Translations under genes and position numbers: made by a program
Notes under the pieces: model-generated
The model's database searches: none
What the model saw: only the letters and a program-made list of their open reading frames with translations
What the model was told of the DNA's origin: nothing
Source of the DNA: Chitinophaga pinensis
Lineage (GTDB): Bacteria > Bacteroidota > Bacteroidia > Flavobacteriales_D > Crocinitomicaceae
Direction: 5' to 3'
Length of the DNA: 15,157 bases
NCBI GenBank assembly: GCA_945870115.1
Contig: CAMBRH010000050.1
Coordinates: 1-15,157, forward strand
Shown here: piece after piece, positions 6,567 to 15,157 of the stretch
How the letters are laid out: each line of letters opens with the position of its first letter
Position numbering within the stretch: position 1 is the first letter of the stretch

Positions 6567-7139
6567 CTATTTACCTCGTGAAGTACTCGTTTTAACTGTC
6601 GCTACTTTTTTAGAAGCGGTTGTTTTTGGTGCAGCTTTTGAAGTCGTTGGTTTTGATTTTGGAGCAGAAGTTACTGCTTTTTTCTCCTTTTTAGGAACTT
6701 TTTCTTCAGTTTTAGAATCTTCAGCTGTTGGAGTTTCACTTTCTTCTTCTTTTTCAGCAAGTTTTAATTCACCAGATTTGTGAAGTAGATTATACCATTG
6801 AAAAATTTTCTTTACATCAGAAATATAAACTCTTTCTTGGTCGTAATTTGGTAATATTTCAAGAATATAATTTTCTAATTTTTTTTTATCGTCTTTATGA
6901 GAAATTGTTTCAGCACCATTTTCTTTATCATAAATGGTTTTCATGATAACTTTTAGTGAAACATCTTCATCAGTTGTATAAATACTTATGTCATCTAAAG
7001 CAGATATTCGATCAGAAGAATAAGCGGGTGTTCGCTTCTTGTCTTCTAAAGATTCTACAATTATGTTGTTTTTACCTTGTGCAACAACTTTAAATAATCC
7101 TGGTTTTCCAGCAATTGAGATTATACCTGTTAAATTCAT
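6567..7139 (-). CDS. DUF5606 family protein with long charged tail
   Basis: Residues 1-125 match the DUF5606 family of Bacteroidota: the opening MNLTGIISIAGKPGLFKV, the IIVESLED strand, the SDRISALDDISIYT stretch, and a helical half ending in KKIFQWYNLLHKSG. The function of the family is unknown. From about 129 the protein becomes a low-complexity tail: first acidic (129-146, mostly Glu and Asp), then strongly basic and rich in Lys, Ala, Thr, Ser and Pro (147-190), like histone H1 tails. No signal peptide or membrane helix is present, so it is probably cytosolic, and the basic tail could touch nucleic acid (inference). It lies 48 bp after the subtilase on the same strand with its own -7 element in the gap, and ends at a strong terminator. 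Confidence 0.85.
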   Translation of the reverse strand: MNLTGIISIAGKPGLFKVVAQGKNNIIVESLEDKKRTPAYSSDRISALDDISIYTTDEDVSLKVIMKTIYDKENGAETISHKDDKKKLENYILEILPNYDQERVYISDVKKIFQWYNLLHKSGELKLAEKEEESETPTAEDSKTEEKVPKKEKKAVTSAPKSKPTTSKAAPKTTASKKVATVKTSTSRGK

Positions 7140-7159
7140 TCTTTATTTTTACTTGATGT

Positions 7160-7167
7160 CAAAACTA
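7160..7167 (-). promoter_or_regulatory. -7 element for the DUF5606 gene
   Basis: The minus strand reads TAGTTTTG, a full match to TAnnTTTG, 20 bases before the ATG at 7139. No TTG element is found at the usual distance upstream. It suggests the DUF5606 gene can be transcribed independently of the protease gene in front of it. Confidence 0.45.
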
Positions 7168-7187
7168 ATAATAATTTTTGTTTAATT

Positions 7188-9776
7188 TTATAAACGTTCA
7201 ATTTTTGTGCATAAAATTTGATTTTCACAAATTATTTTCAAAAAATACATTCCTTTTTTCAAATCTGAAACATCAATTTTATTAGTGTTTGATGTAATTT
7301 CTTTTACCGTTTTACCATTTAAATCTTCTAAAATAACTTTTTTTATATTTGATACATTTAAAATCTCAAAACTATTTTCTGTTGGGTTGGGGAAAATCGA
7401 AATTTCATTAATGTTTTCAGAAATTCCGGCATTTTGTTGGTAAATATTTGAAACAGCATTACAGCCATCTGGACCAGAAGTAGAAACATAATATTGACCA
7501 GACGGATTTATATTGCCATTTAAAGTTTGAAAAGTTTGTCCTGCTAAAAGTACACCATTTAAATACCACTGGTAATTAGGTGCAATGGAAGATGTTAAAA
7601 TTGCACCAACCAATCCAATAGTTGGCGTTATTGGTACTATTCCTTGAACTACAGTAATTTGATTTCTTTCTTTACATGATAAATTTGAATAAGAATATGC
7701 TGTATAAGTAGAACCAGTATCAATTGATAAAATCAAAGAATTAATTTCTGAATTATTAAAATTCCAAACAACTGAATCAATATTTGCAGCAGAATTAATG
7801 CTTAAATTTTCAGTGCCATCGCAAAACAGCGTATTTCCAACTATTTGTGTAGTGAAATTTTTAGTTAATAAGGTGTTTAGCGCATTCACTTTTCCGTTAC
7901 CATATCCGAAATTTGGCAAAGTTCCAGTATGATTATCACTCATTGCTGAGGCATTTAAATCTGTTTTAAAATCATTATAGGTCGCATTATTACATTTTTC
8001 AAGATATAAAGCTGCAATTCCAGTAATTGAAGGTGAAGCCATTGATGTACCTCCATTACCAAAATGCCAACCACCAAAATCAATTTTATTGTTATTTGCG
8101 GGATTATTTAAAATCCATAAAGGAGCAGTAGTTAAAGAAACATCACCAGGCGCGCAAATATCTGGTTTCAAAACATTTGCCCTTGATGGTCCTTTACTTG
8201 AATTTGGACTTAAAACTCCGGAAGTTCCAGTTGCCGCACTAAACATTACTCCATTTTTATTTAAAAAGCTTTGTCTATTATGGAAATTTCCAACAGTAAT
8301 TACTTTCTCTGAACAGGCCCATGATGACACTATTGTTTGAAGTGTATCTGGTATGTTATAATGTATGATTGCTGGTAAAACAGCACTTGAAGGAATAGTA
8401 GAAACGATATTATTTAGTCCAAATTGTGTACCACTCCAAATGTCGTATTTCCCCGAACCTGTTGTTTTAAAAGAATATAAATAAGAAGTTGAATCAACTT
8501 TTGAGAAATACGCTTCTAATCTGTAGGCATTACCTTGCTGTGATGGATAAATTTCTATTGTTGCTAAAATATTATTATTTAAATTTCTCAATGTATCATA
8601 GATTACGCCTCCCATCCCAGTCAAAATATTTCGGAATTGCGTAGAAGCTCTTTTTGAAAAGGTACCAGAAGGTAAATTTGCACCAAATGCATAAGATACA
8701 TTTGTCATATCTGCCTGATTTGCCCATAAGTCGTAATAAATTGTATTTGCGCCAAAAGCTCCACTTGCATTGTTTTCAAACCAGGTGAAACTTGTATCTG
8801 AATCAACAATTCCATTAACATGATATTTACCTAATGCGCCAGAATTTCCTGCTGCACAGACGATGATTCTTCCAGGTTTGGCGTCTAACATTGATTCCAT
8901 AATCACAGAGGCTGGATCGTTACCATCATGTGAACCAAAATAATCACCCAAACTAAGATTTATTACACACGGCATTCCTAAAGCATCTGCTTTTTTAAAT
9001 ATAAAATCACATGCATCGGAAACGGTTAAGGTCCAATTGGGAAGATTAAAATTTGTTTTCACAAAAATGACTTTTGAATCTGGTGCCATACCTTTATTTA
9101 AACCATCTGCTAATCCATTACCAACTGCTATGCCAGTTACGTTTGTTCCATGAGAGCCTTCTCCTCCCAAAGTTGGGAAAATTGGCGAGGCATTATTATA
9201 TGTGCTAATATGTAAATTGATATCACTACTATCGTATTCTAAACCATAATCATAGGGTTGGGGAATATTTAAATTTGTTGCTGAATCTAAACTTTGATCC
9301 CAAAGATACAGAAATCGTGTTTTTCCATTCGCATCCAAAAAATCAGGATGTTTAAAGTCTATTCCATCATCTACTATGCCAATTATGACATTTTTACCAG
9401 TAAAAGGCATTGATAATCCATTCGTTCCATTTTGAACTTCATTTACAAATGTTTTCATTCTTGTAGAATCATTCATTAACGTTGGTCTAGAAATTTCAAA
9501 ATGAAAATCTGAAATTAAATTCTTATCAATTAATGCTTGAATTTTTTCAGGGGTAGTTGTTACATATATATATTCTTTAGTAACTGATTTTACCAAAATA
9601 TTATTTGCAAATAAGGCATCGAACGTTTTTTGACCATTATTAACAATTGCAAATGGCATTTTTAGATTCCCTTTCTCTGTTAAAATTTTTTTAAACCCAA
9701 ATTTTGTAATTTGAGATTTAAAACTATTATTAAGTGTAAAACTTAAAATTGCGAGTATTGTAAAAAATAGTTTCAT
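7188..9776 (-). CDS. Secreted S8 (subtilisin-like) serine protease with type IX sorting domain
   Basis: The 862-residue protein begins with a short hydrophobic signal segment (about 3-15) and an apparent propeptide to about 115. The peptidase S8 catalytic residues are all present: D136 in IGIVDDGIDFKHPDF, H209 in GEGSHGTNVTG, oxyanion N311 in CAAGNSG and S578 in GGTSMASP. Between N311 and S578 lie 267 residues, against about 66 in subtilisin, so a beta-rich domain is inserted (roughly 320-490). After the catalytic domain come Ig/PKD-like repeats (about 640-780, with YQWYLNG and a Gly-Gln-Tyr strand typical of these). The end is a type A Por sorting domain (about 785-862: ISIFPNP, LKKGMYFLKI), which directs export across the outer membrane by the type IX system and usually attachment to the surface. 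It is likely an extracellular protease. It is transcribed divergently from the second protease, with 134 bp between their start codons. Confidence 0.9.
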   Translation of the reverse strand: MKLFFTILAILSFTLNNSFKSQITKFGFKKILTEKGNLKMPFAIVNNGQKTFDALFANNILVKSVTKEYIYVTTTPEKIQALIDKNLISDFHFEISRPTLMNDSTRMKTFVNEVQNGTNGLSMPFTGKNVIIGIVDDGIDFKHPDFLDANGKTRFLYLWDQSLDSATNLNIPQPYDYGLEYDSSDINLHISTYNNASPIFPTLGGEGSHGTNVTGIAVGNGLADGLNKGMAPDSKVIFVKTNFNLPNWTLTVSDACDFIFKKADALGMPCVINLSLGDYFGSHDGNDPASVIMESMLDAKPGRIIVCAAGNSGALGKYHVNGIVDSDTSFTWFENNASGAFGANTIYYDLWANQADMTNVSYAFGANLPSGTFSKRASTQFRNILTGMGGVIYDTLRNLNNNILATIEIYPSQQGNAYRLEAYFSKVDSTSYLYSFKTTGSGKYDIWSGTQFGLNNIVSTIPSSAVLPAIIHYNIPDTLQTIVSSWACSEKVITVGNFHNRQSFLNKNGVMFSAATGTSGVLSPNSSKGPSRANVLKPDICAPGDVSLTTAPLWILNNPANNNKIDFGGWHFGNGGTSMASPSITGIAALYLEKCNNATYNDFKTDLNASAMSDNHTGTLPNFGYGNGKVNALNTLLTKNFTTQIVGNTLFCDGTENLSINSAANIDSVVWNFNNSEINSLILSIDTGSTYTAYSYSNLSCKERNQITVVQGIVPITPTIGLVGAILTSSIAPNYQWYLNGVLLAGQTFQTLNGNINPSGQYYVSTSGPDGCNAVSNIYQQNAGISENINEISIFPNPTENSFEILNVSNIKKVILEDLNGKTVKEITSNTNKIDVSDLKKGMYFLKIICENQILCTKIERL

Positions 9777-9910
9777 CCGTTTAGATTTTAGTTTGACCTT
9801 TCAACATAAATATTTGTATAAAAATATATAAAAAAAACAAAAGTCGAAAAAAAATATTGATATTTGCTTTTTATTATAACGTATAAAATTATAAAAAGTA
9901 AACTATAAAT
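9777..9910. promoter_or_regulatory. Divergent intergenic region between the two protease genes
   Basis: This 134-bp, very AT-rich stretch must hold promoters in both directions. The nearest plus-strand -7 candidate is GATATTTG (9859-9866) and the nearest on minus is TATTTATG (9812-9805). Each differs from TAnnTTTG at one base and neither has a -33 TTG at good spacing. I see no operator-like inverted repeat. Confidence 0.25.
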
Positions 9911-11494
9911 ATGAAAAAAATTGTAATTAAACTGTCATTTTCATTTTTTGCACTGGGATATTTCTCATCTTCTTTTGGACAAGTGGATAAAAGTGTTTTA
10001 AATTGGTACAATGGAAAAGGTTCCGGAATGCAAACTGAAAAAGCGTACAAAAAATTAAAGAATAAGTCTACAACTACAGTAATTGTTGCAGTAATTGATT
10101 CTGGAATTGACATTGAGCACAAAGATTTGGAAGGTAAAATTTGGGTAAATGCTAAAGAAATTGCTGGTAATGGCATTGATGATGATAAAAATGGTTATGT
10201 CGATGATATGCATGGATGGAACTTTTTAGGAAATGCAAGTGGTCAAAATCAAAATGATGCTTGTTTAGAGAAAACTCGTATTTATAAAAAATTAAGAGAT
10301 AAATATGAAGATATTGATGCAAGTGAAGTTAAAGCAAGTGATATTCCTGAATATGAACTTTTCAAAAAAGTAAGAAAAGAAGTTCGTGAAGAAAAAGATC
10401 AATACGATCAAGTTTTACAACAATTAGATCAATTACCAATGATTTTAGGAGTTGTTCCAGGCATGGTAGAAACCGCTTTAGGGAAAAAAGATTACACTTT
10501 AAAAGATTTAGAGAATTGGAAACCAACTGATGACCAAAACAAACAAATTAAGCAAGTTGCGATAGCAATGAAAACTGGTGAATTGACTTTGGACGTAGTT
10601 AACGAACAAAAAGCTCAAGTTCAAGGAATGGTTGACTACAACTTAAATGTTGAATTTAATGACCGTGAATTTATTGGAGATAATCCCTATGATTTTAATG
10701 ATACAAAATACGGTAATAATGATGTTGAAGGTCCAGACGCATTACATGGAACACACGTTGGTGGAATTATCGGTGCAATAAGAGGAAATAATTTAGGTGG
10801 TGACGGCGTTGCAACAGATATTAAATTAATGTCTTTAAGAGCTGTTCCAAACGGTGATGAGCAAGATAAAGATATTGCTTTAGCAATTCGTTACGCTGTT
10901 GACAATGGCGCAATGGTAATTAATATGTCTTTCGGAAAAGGATATTCTCCAAATCAAAAAGAAGTTTACGAAGCTTTTCAATATGCAGATTCCAAAGGTG
11001 TTTTGTTAGTTCATGCTGCGGGTAATGATGCAGCAAATGTTGATGTAAACGATAATTATCCGACTTCAATGTATTCTTTTCAAACTAAAAAGTTGGATCA
11101 TTTTTTAACAATCGGTGCTTCAACACGTTTTCCAAAAGAAAAATTAGCTGCTGATTTCTCAAATTATGGTCAAACAAAAGTTGATGTTTTTGCACCAGGT
11201 CACGATATTTATAATTCTGTTCCTCAAAGTGAATACAAAAAATTAAATGGAACATCTATGGCAGCTCCTATGGTTGCAGGTGTTGCTGCAATGTTGAAAT
11301 CTTATTTCCCTAAATTATCAATGTTAGAGATTAAAGAAATTATGTTAAAAACAGCTACATCTTATAAAGGCAAAAAACAATTTCTTCCTGGATCGGCAGA
11401 TTTAATTGATTTTGCTAAATTGAGTGTAACGGGTTCTGTAATTAACGTCTATGCAGCTGTTAAAGCTTGTATGACATTGGAAGCAAGTAAATAA
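9911..11494 (+). CDS. Exported S8 (subtilisin-like) serine protease with large helical insertion
   Basis: The protein has 527 residues with a clear Sec signal peptide (1-23: MKK, hydrophobic core, SSSFG before Gln24). The catalytic residues are D63 in AVIDSGIDIEHKDL, H279 in LHGTHVGGIIGA, oxyanion N372 in HAAGNDA and S449 in NGTSMAAP. D63 and H279 are 216 residues apart, about 180 more than in subtilisin. The insertion holds a calcium-loop-like stretch (GNGIDDDKNGYVDD, 87-99) and a charged helical region (about 117-250) rich in Lys, Glu and Gln. No T9SS sorting domain and no C-terminal Ig domains are present, so it probably stays in the periplasm or is an envelope lipoprotein-independent form (inference). 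Related proteases with this insertion occur across Bacteroidota. The next gene, pepD, starts 33 bp downstream on the same strand, which suggests co-transcription. Confidence 0.88.
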   Translation: MKKIVIKLSFSFFALGYFSSSFGQVDKSVLNWYNGKGSGMQTEKAYKKLKNKSTTTVIVAVIDSGIDIEHKDLEGKIWVNAKEIAGNGIDDDKNGYVDDMHGWNFLGNASGQNQNDACLEKTRIYKKLRDKYEDIDASEVKASDIPEYELFKKVRKEVREEKDQYDQVLQQLDQLPMILGVVPGMVETALGKKDYTLKDLENWKPTDDQNKQIKQVAIAMKTGELTLDVVNEQKAQVQGMVDYNLNVEFNDREFIGDNPYDFNDTKYGNNDVEGPDALHGTHVGGIIGAIRGNNLGGDGVATDIKLMSLRAVPNGDEQDKDIALAIRYAVDNGAMVINMSFGKGYSPNQKEVYEAFQYADSKGVLLVHAAGNDAANVDVNDNYPTSMYSFQTKKLDHFLTIGASTRFPKEKLAADFSNYGQTKVDVFAPGHDIYNSVPQSEYKKLNGTSMAAPMVAGVAAMLKSYFPKLSMLEIKEIMLKTATSYKGKKQFLPGSADLIDFAKLSVTGSVINVYAAVKACMTLEASK

Positions 11495-11527
11495 TTTTTA
11501 AAGCTTCTCTGAATAATATAAATAATT

Positions 11528-12985
11528 ATGTCAATTAGAAATTTAGAACCTAAATCATTGTGGAATCATTTTGCAGATCTAAATGCTGTTCCTCGTCCTT
11601 CTAAAAAGGAAGAAAGAGTTAGAGCTTTTGCAGTGAATTTTGGTAAATCACTTGGCTTAGAAACATTAGAAGATGCTATTGGAAATGTAATCATCAAGAA
11701 GAAGGCAACTCCAGGAATGGAAAGTCGCCAAACGGTTGTATTGCAATCGCATTTGGACATGGTTCATCAAAAAAATTCTGATACGATTTTTGATTTCGAT
11801 TCTCAAGGAATTGAAATGATTGTTGATGGAGATTGGGTAAAAGCAAATGGAACAACTTTAGGTGCTGATAATGGTATTGGGGTTGCAGCAATTATGGCAA
11901 TTTTATCTTCCCAAGAAATTGTTCATCCATCAATTGAAGTCATGTTTACGATTGATGAAGAAACTGGTATGACGGGTGCGATCAAAATTGATCCTAGTAA
12001 TTTTTCTGGCACAATTTTATTAAATTTAGATACAGAAGACGACGATGAATTGTCAATTGGTTGTGCTGGTGGAATTGATACAAATACTTCATATTCATAT
12101 GAAGAAATTGCAGTAAATGAAAACAGTATTTCTTATGAAATATCTGTTCGAGGACTTTTAGGAGGACATTCTGGAATGGATATTCATAGAGGTAGGGGAA
12201 ATGCAAATAAAATTTTGAATCGAATTTTATACCAAGGAATTTCTTTATTTCCATTACAAATCTCTTCTTTCGATGGAGGAAGTCTGAGAAATGCAATACC
12301 TAGAGAAGCAAAAGCAGTAATTTCAATTTCAAAAGATGAAAAAAATGCTTTTGAAAAATTTTTAAAGGACAAAGCGGATTCATTAAAATTTGAATATAAA
12401 AGTATTGAAACAGAATTAAATATTGACACTAAGCTGGTTGAATTGGCTACAAAATGTCTTTCAGATGAAGTTGCAATGAAAATCTTGAATTCAATATATG
12501 CTGTTCCAAATGGAGTTTTCAGAATGAGTCCAGATATTGATGATTTGGTTGAAACATCTTCAAGTTTAGCCAGAATTATCTTGAAAGATGGAAGTTTTGT
12601 AACACAATCATTACAACGTTCAAGTGTTGATTCAACAAAAGACGATGTTGCAAATGCCGTTAGAGCCTCATTTGAAAATATGGGATGTGCAGTTGTTCAA
12701 AATGGTGATTATCCTGGTTGGCAACCAAACACTGATTCTGCTATTTTGAGATTAATGGCAAAAATGTATCGTGAAAAATTCAACGAAGAGCCAAAAATTA
12801 AAGCATGTCACGCCGGATTAGAATGTGGTATTTTAGGATCTCACTTTCCTAACATGGACATGATTTCCTTTGGTCCAAATATTCGTGCTGCGCACTCTCC
12901 AGATGAAAAAGTTCAAATTTCTTCAGTTCAAAAATTTTGGGGATATTTATTAGATGTTTTGAAAGAAATACCAACTAAGAATTAA
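11528..12985 (+). CDS. pepD: Aminoacyl-histidine dipeptidase (peptidase M20C, PepD)
   Basis: At 485 residues it has exactly the usual PepD length. The enzyme is a cytosolic zinc-dependent dipeptidase that cleaves Xaa-His and other unblocked dipeptides. The ligand set is complete: H75 in QSHLDMVHQ, bridging D114 in GADNGIGVAA, catalytic base E144 and ligand E145 in IDEETGMTGA, D168 in NLDTEDDDELSIG, and H456 in AAHSPDE near the C-terminus. Each is offset by the same five residues from the positions known in Vibrio PepD (80, 119, 149, 150, 173, 461). The dimerisation or lid domain follows from about 190 with GLLGGHSGMDIHRGRGNA. No signal peptide is present. It follows the exported protease by 33 bp, and a strong terminator lies 44 bp after the stop. 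The pairing suggests peptides released outside are finished off inside (inference). Confidence 0.95.
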   Translation: MSIRNLEPKSLWNHFADLNAVPRPSKKEERVRAFAVNFGKSLGLETLEDAIGNVIIKKKATPGMESRQTVVLQSHLDMVHQKNSDTIFDFDSQGIEMIVDGDWVKANGTTLGADNGIGVAAIMAILSSQEIVHPSIEVMFTIDEETGMTGAIKIDPSNFSGTILLNLDTEDDDELSIGCAGGIDTNTSYSYEEIAVNENSISYEISVRGLLGGHSGMDIHRGRGNANKILNRILYQGISLFPLQISSFDGGSLRNAIPREAKAVISISKDEKNAFEKFLKDKADSLKFEYKSIETELNIDTKLVELATKCLSDEVAMKILNSIYAVPNGVFRMSPDIDDLVETSSSLARIILKDGSFVTQSLQRSSVDSTKDDVANAVRASFENMGCAVVQNGDYPGWQPNTDSAILRLMAKMYREKFNEEPKIKACHAGLECGILGSHFPNMDMISFGPNIRAAHSPDEKVQISSVQKFWGYLLDVLKEIPTKN

Positions 12986-13028
12986 AATTTAAGAATTTTT
13001 TCTCAGTTTAAGAATATTAAATTTAAAA

Positions 13029-13061
13029 AAATCCTTGATTTTCGAATCAGGGATTTTTTTT
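13029..13061 (+). terminator. Intrinsic terminator after pepD, probably bidirectional
   Basis: AAATCCTTGATT (13029-13040) pairs with AATCAGGGATTT (13045-13056) through 12 pairs including one G-U, closed by a stable TTCG tetraloop and followed by five more T. On the minus strand the same stem runs into a T-rich tract (TTTTTTTAAATTT), so it may also stop transcripts of the DUF5686 gene coming from the right. Confidence 0.85.
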
Positions 13062-13161
13062 GTTTCATAAAAATATACATTTCAATCAAAGATATATACA
13101 TTTTAGGTTTTAGTTAAAAAAGTGGTATCAATTTTGAATACATTCGTTTAAAAGAGAAATC

Positions 13162-13296
13162 ATGAAAGCGAAAATAATTCAAATGACTTGCAAAAAAGTT
13201 AAAGCATCTAAAAAAATAAAATCTTTGGATCAAAGCATTGTTGTTTTAGGAATCCATTCAATACGAGAATACGAAGAAATTATTAGGTATTTTTAA
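13162..13296 (+). CDS. Possible small protein, 44 residues, function unknown
   Basis: From ATG 13162 the frame reads MKAKIIQMTCKKVKASKKIK and continues to IIRYF, ending at TAA 13294-13296. The N-terminal half is strongly basic and the second half mixed, with one Cys (residue 10) and no membrane helix. It lies alone between the pepD terminator and the opposing DUF5686 gene, whose stop codon it overlaps by four bases tail to tail. The spacer upstream (13062-13161) holds only one-mismatch -7 candidates (for example TACATTCG at 13139-13146). I do not recognise the protein. Its position beyond a terminator, filling the gap exactly up to the next stop, is mild support for a real gene; chance is also plausible in so AT-rich a region. 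Confidence 0.35.
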   Translation: MKAKIIQMTCKKVKASKKIKSLDQSIVVLGIHSIREYEEIIRYF

Positions 13297-15157
13297 AAAT
13301 TCCACTTCATGTTTCTATCGTCTAAAACAGCGAAAGAAACTTTTAAGGTAGGTTTTGGATGATGTGAATTACCTTCTGTATCAACATAATAAGATGCTGC
13401 GCCATAAATGCCAATTCTTAACCTGCGTTTGGAGAATTTAAAATTACGTTCTAAACCTAACAATATTTCTGAGTGAAAATAGTTGAACTCCTTAACATAT
13501 AAAATCCCTCCTCCAAAAACTAAACCTATGTTTAATTTTTTTACGTAAGGTATTTTATTGATTATTCCACCATTATCGTGATGTACAAAATGTCCTTCAT
13601 AAAAAATATCTTTTGAAGGCAAAGATTGATCTAATTGCTGAAAAGAATACAAAGGATTTGAAAACCAAATTGGATCACTTCGACGATTATAAATGAAATC
13701 TGCTTCCAATAAATTTTTAGAACTAACAAATTTTCCAGTTTTTACATGATAATTTGTAGTTCCAAAAGTCTTTATTTGAAAACTTTGCTGAATTCCGAAA
13801 AGTAGGTAATCAAAACTAATGTCACTTCCAAAAATATTTTCAAATCCCTTCTTATAATTGAAATAAAATGTTGGAAATTTGGAGCCTAAAATAACTTTTC
13901 GATAAGGCTCCCGCATATATTTTTGTTTTGGAGTATAACTCAAAGAAAAATCTCCTTTTAAAGCTTGATAAGTTTCAAATTTTGTAAAATAATTGCCAGA
14001 TTTTACATCAGTTGAATCCAATATACCAAAATATGTTTCACCATCTAAACTTTTTCGTTCCGCGAAATTAAATTCAGCATTAAAGAATAAACCGTTAAAA
14101 ACCTCAAAATCATGTCCTGCATTTATTGATGTAACACCATAAAAATTACTTGCATTTAATATTTGTGAAATTGCATCAAAATTACGAATTGCTTCAACAT
14201 CTTTTCTAAAAGAGGCATAAAAAGTACTGTATTTAAATGGATTGTATCTATATCTGAACCAATGTTGAGTAAAAATAGATTCATCAACAAAACCCAATGA
14301 AACCTCACTATATAAATCAATAAAACGCTCGTCTTTCCATTTTTTAAAATACGAAAATCCTGGTGCAACTCTTGGTCCTGTAATATTTACTGGTCGAGCA
14401 GTTGCAGCAATTGAATTAATTGTCCACTGAACTTGTTTTACTCTATTTCTATGATCTACTCCAAACCATAAAACTTTTGCTGGTGTTACTTTATTGAAGA
14501 TTAAATCAATAGAATCTAAATATTCCTTTCGATTTAATCTTTCTTTAATACTATCTTTTAAAATTATGAAACGTTTTTCTTCCTCTGTTAATTCAATTAC
14601 TCGATTTTCATTCCAAAAAGACGTATCTTTTTCATAGGCTTCTTTTTCCGTTACCGCTAATTCATTTGAAAAATATTTAGCAGGAAATTTAACTTTAAAA
14701 TCATAATCAGAAAAAACAGCTTCCGTTTTGAAGGAAGATTTTTTATTTTGATAAGTTAAACCATAAATCAAGTTCTGCTTTGATAAGACGCACAAGGAAT
14801 CACCATACAATTCAAATTCCTGTTGAATAGTAAAATTATCGTATTTCAATAAATTTCCTTTTTCCATGGTTAATTCAAGCTTTTGAATGAGCCATAGTGA
14901 ATCAATTACATAAATATAACCTGTTAAAGTTGAAGTTGAAGTAATTCTTGGTATAATTTTGATTTTATGTATTTTAACTCCATTTTCTTCATACTGTGAT
15001 TCCAGTCGATATTTATAAGATAATATTCCTGGAGTTGAAATAGGTGAACTAACAGGAGATTGATGCAAATCATCTAAATGCAACAAATTTTCAAAAAAAT
15101 TGAAATTTGACTTCACAGTAGTTGTATAGTACAAATCCTTATCAGAACCTCTTTTTG
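13293..15157 (-). CDS. DUF5686 family outer-membrane protein, C-terminal 620 residues (5' end outside the window)
   Basis: The frame stays open to the right edge (codons from 15155 read KRGSDKDLYYTTTVK), so the gene is partial; a TTG at 15134 is an internal Leu codon, not a start. The visible part begins in the conserved middle of DUF5686 proteins. These normally exceed 800 residues and start with a signal peptide and a carboxypeptidase-regulatory-like beta domain, both missing here because of the window edge. The remainder alternates charged loops with amphipathic strands (for example FYASFRKD, FFNAEFNFAER, LRIGIYGAASYYVD). It ends PTLKVSFAVLDDRNMKWNF with a terminal Phe, the signature of an outer-membrane beta-barrel. 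The function of the family is unknown; a transport or surface-assembly role is guesswork. It is convergent with the small ORF and pepD. Confidence 0.85.
   Translation of the reverse strand, partial: KRGSDKDLYYTTTVKSNFNFFENLLHLDDLHQSPVSSPISTPGILSYKYRLESQYEENGVKIHKIKIIPRITSTSTLTGYIYVIDSLWLIQKLELTMEKGNLLKYDNFTIQQEFELYGDSLCVLSKQNLIYGLTYQNKKSSFKTEAVFSDYDFKVKFPAKYFSNELAVTEKEAYEKDTSFWNENRVIELTEEEKRFIILKDSIKERLNRKEYLDSIDLIFNKVTPAKVLWFGVDHRNRVKQVQWTINSIAATARPVNITGPRVAPGFSYFKKWKDERFIDLYSEVSLGFVDESIFTQHWFRYRYNPFKYSTFYASFRKDVEAIRNFDAISQILNASNFYGVTSINAGHDFEVFNGLFFNAEFNFAERKSLDGETYFGILDSTDVKSGNYFTKFETYQALKGDFSLSYTPKQKYMREPYRKVILGSKFPTFYFNYKKGFENIFGSDISFDYLLFGIQQSFQIKTFGTTNYHVKTGKFVSSKNLLEADFIYNRRSDPIWFSNPLYSFQQLDQSLPSKDIFYEGHFVHHDNGGIINKIPYVKKLNIGLVFGGGILYVKEFNYFHSEILLGLERNFKFSKRRLRIGIYGAASYYVDTEGNSHHPKPTLKVSFAVLDDRNMKWNF

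Noticed and set aside
11566..12429. Several overlapping minus-strand ORFs within pepD
   Set aside because: They are shadows of a complete PepD with all metal ligands; none shows a domain or start signal.
15134..15136. TTG at 15134 as start codon of the DUF5686 gene
   Set aside because: The same frame stays open to the window edge, and the product would lack the signal peptide and N-terminal domain of the family.
1..15157. Insertion sequences, CRISPR array, toxin-antitoxin or phage defence genes
   Set aside because: No transposase, regularly spaced repeat, terminal inverted repeat or defence-type domain was seen.

Overview
The window comes from an AT-rich genome of the phylum Bacteroidota, most likely order Flavobacteriales. 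The evidence is threefold. A subtilisin-like protease carries a type IX secretion (Por) C-terminal sorting domain. The gene families are typical of flavobacteria: BatA-type VWA proteins, DUF5606 and DUF5686. There are no Shine-Dalgarno sequences, and the promoters match the flavobacterial TTTG-N19-TAnnTTTG pattern. Genus cannot be fixed from what I can see.

Layout. The left edge (1-109, minus) holds the start of an NtrC-type response regulator gene that is broken by a stop at codon 22. A gene-poor stretch to 331 follows. It holds that gene's promoter, a strong hairpin with a U-tract, an unexplained foldable segment and a textbook promoter that places transcription start almost on the next ATG. 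Three plus-strand genes follow: a BatA/VWA membrane protein, a dihydroorotase homologue that has lost its metal ligands, and a PmtA-like methyltransferase. They meet, tail to tail with 8 bp between, a minus-strand group that reads, in transcription order, subtilase with sorting domain, DUF5606 protein, terminator, second VWA membrane protein. Divergent from that subtilase is a second, differently built subtilase (plus), followed by the cytosolic dipeptidase PepD. A bidirectional terminator, a possible 44-residue ORF, and the C-terminal 620 residues of a DUF5686 outer-membrane protein (minus, running off the right edge) complete the window.

How the genes fit together. Most are chromosomal housekeeping or envelope genes, and there is no mobile element, CRISPR array or defence island. 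The two subtilases and PepD suggest a protein-degradation theme: extracellular or envelope proteolysis followed by dipeptide hydrolysis in the cytosol. The two VWA proteins share one architecture (N-terminal membrane anchor, VWA, beta-rich stalk, Rossmann/GATase-like segment, C-terminal membrane helix). They are not part of a complete batABCDE operon here. I did not find a convincing new biological system. The items most worth a second look are the broken regulator, the metal-less dihydroorotase homologue, the structured leader region at 154-257, and the near-leaderless promoter.
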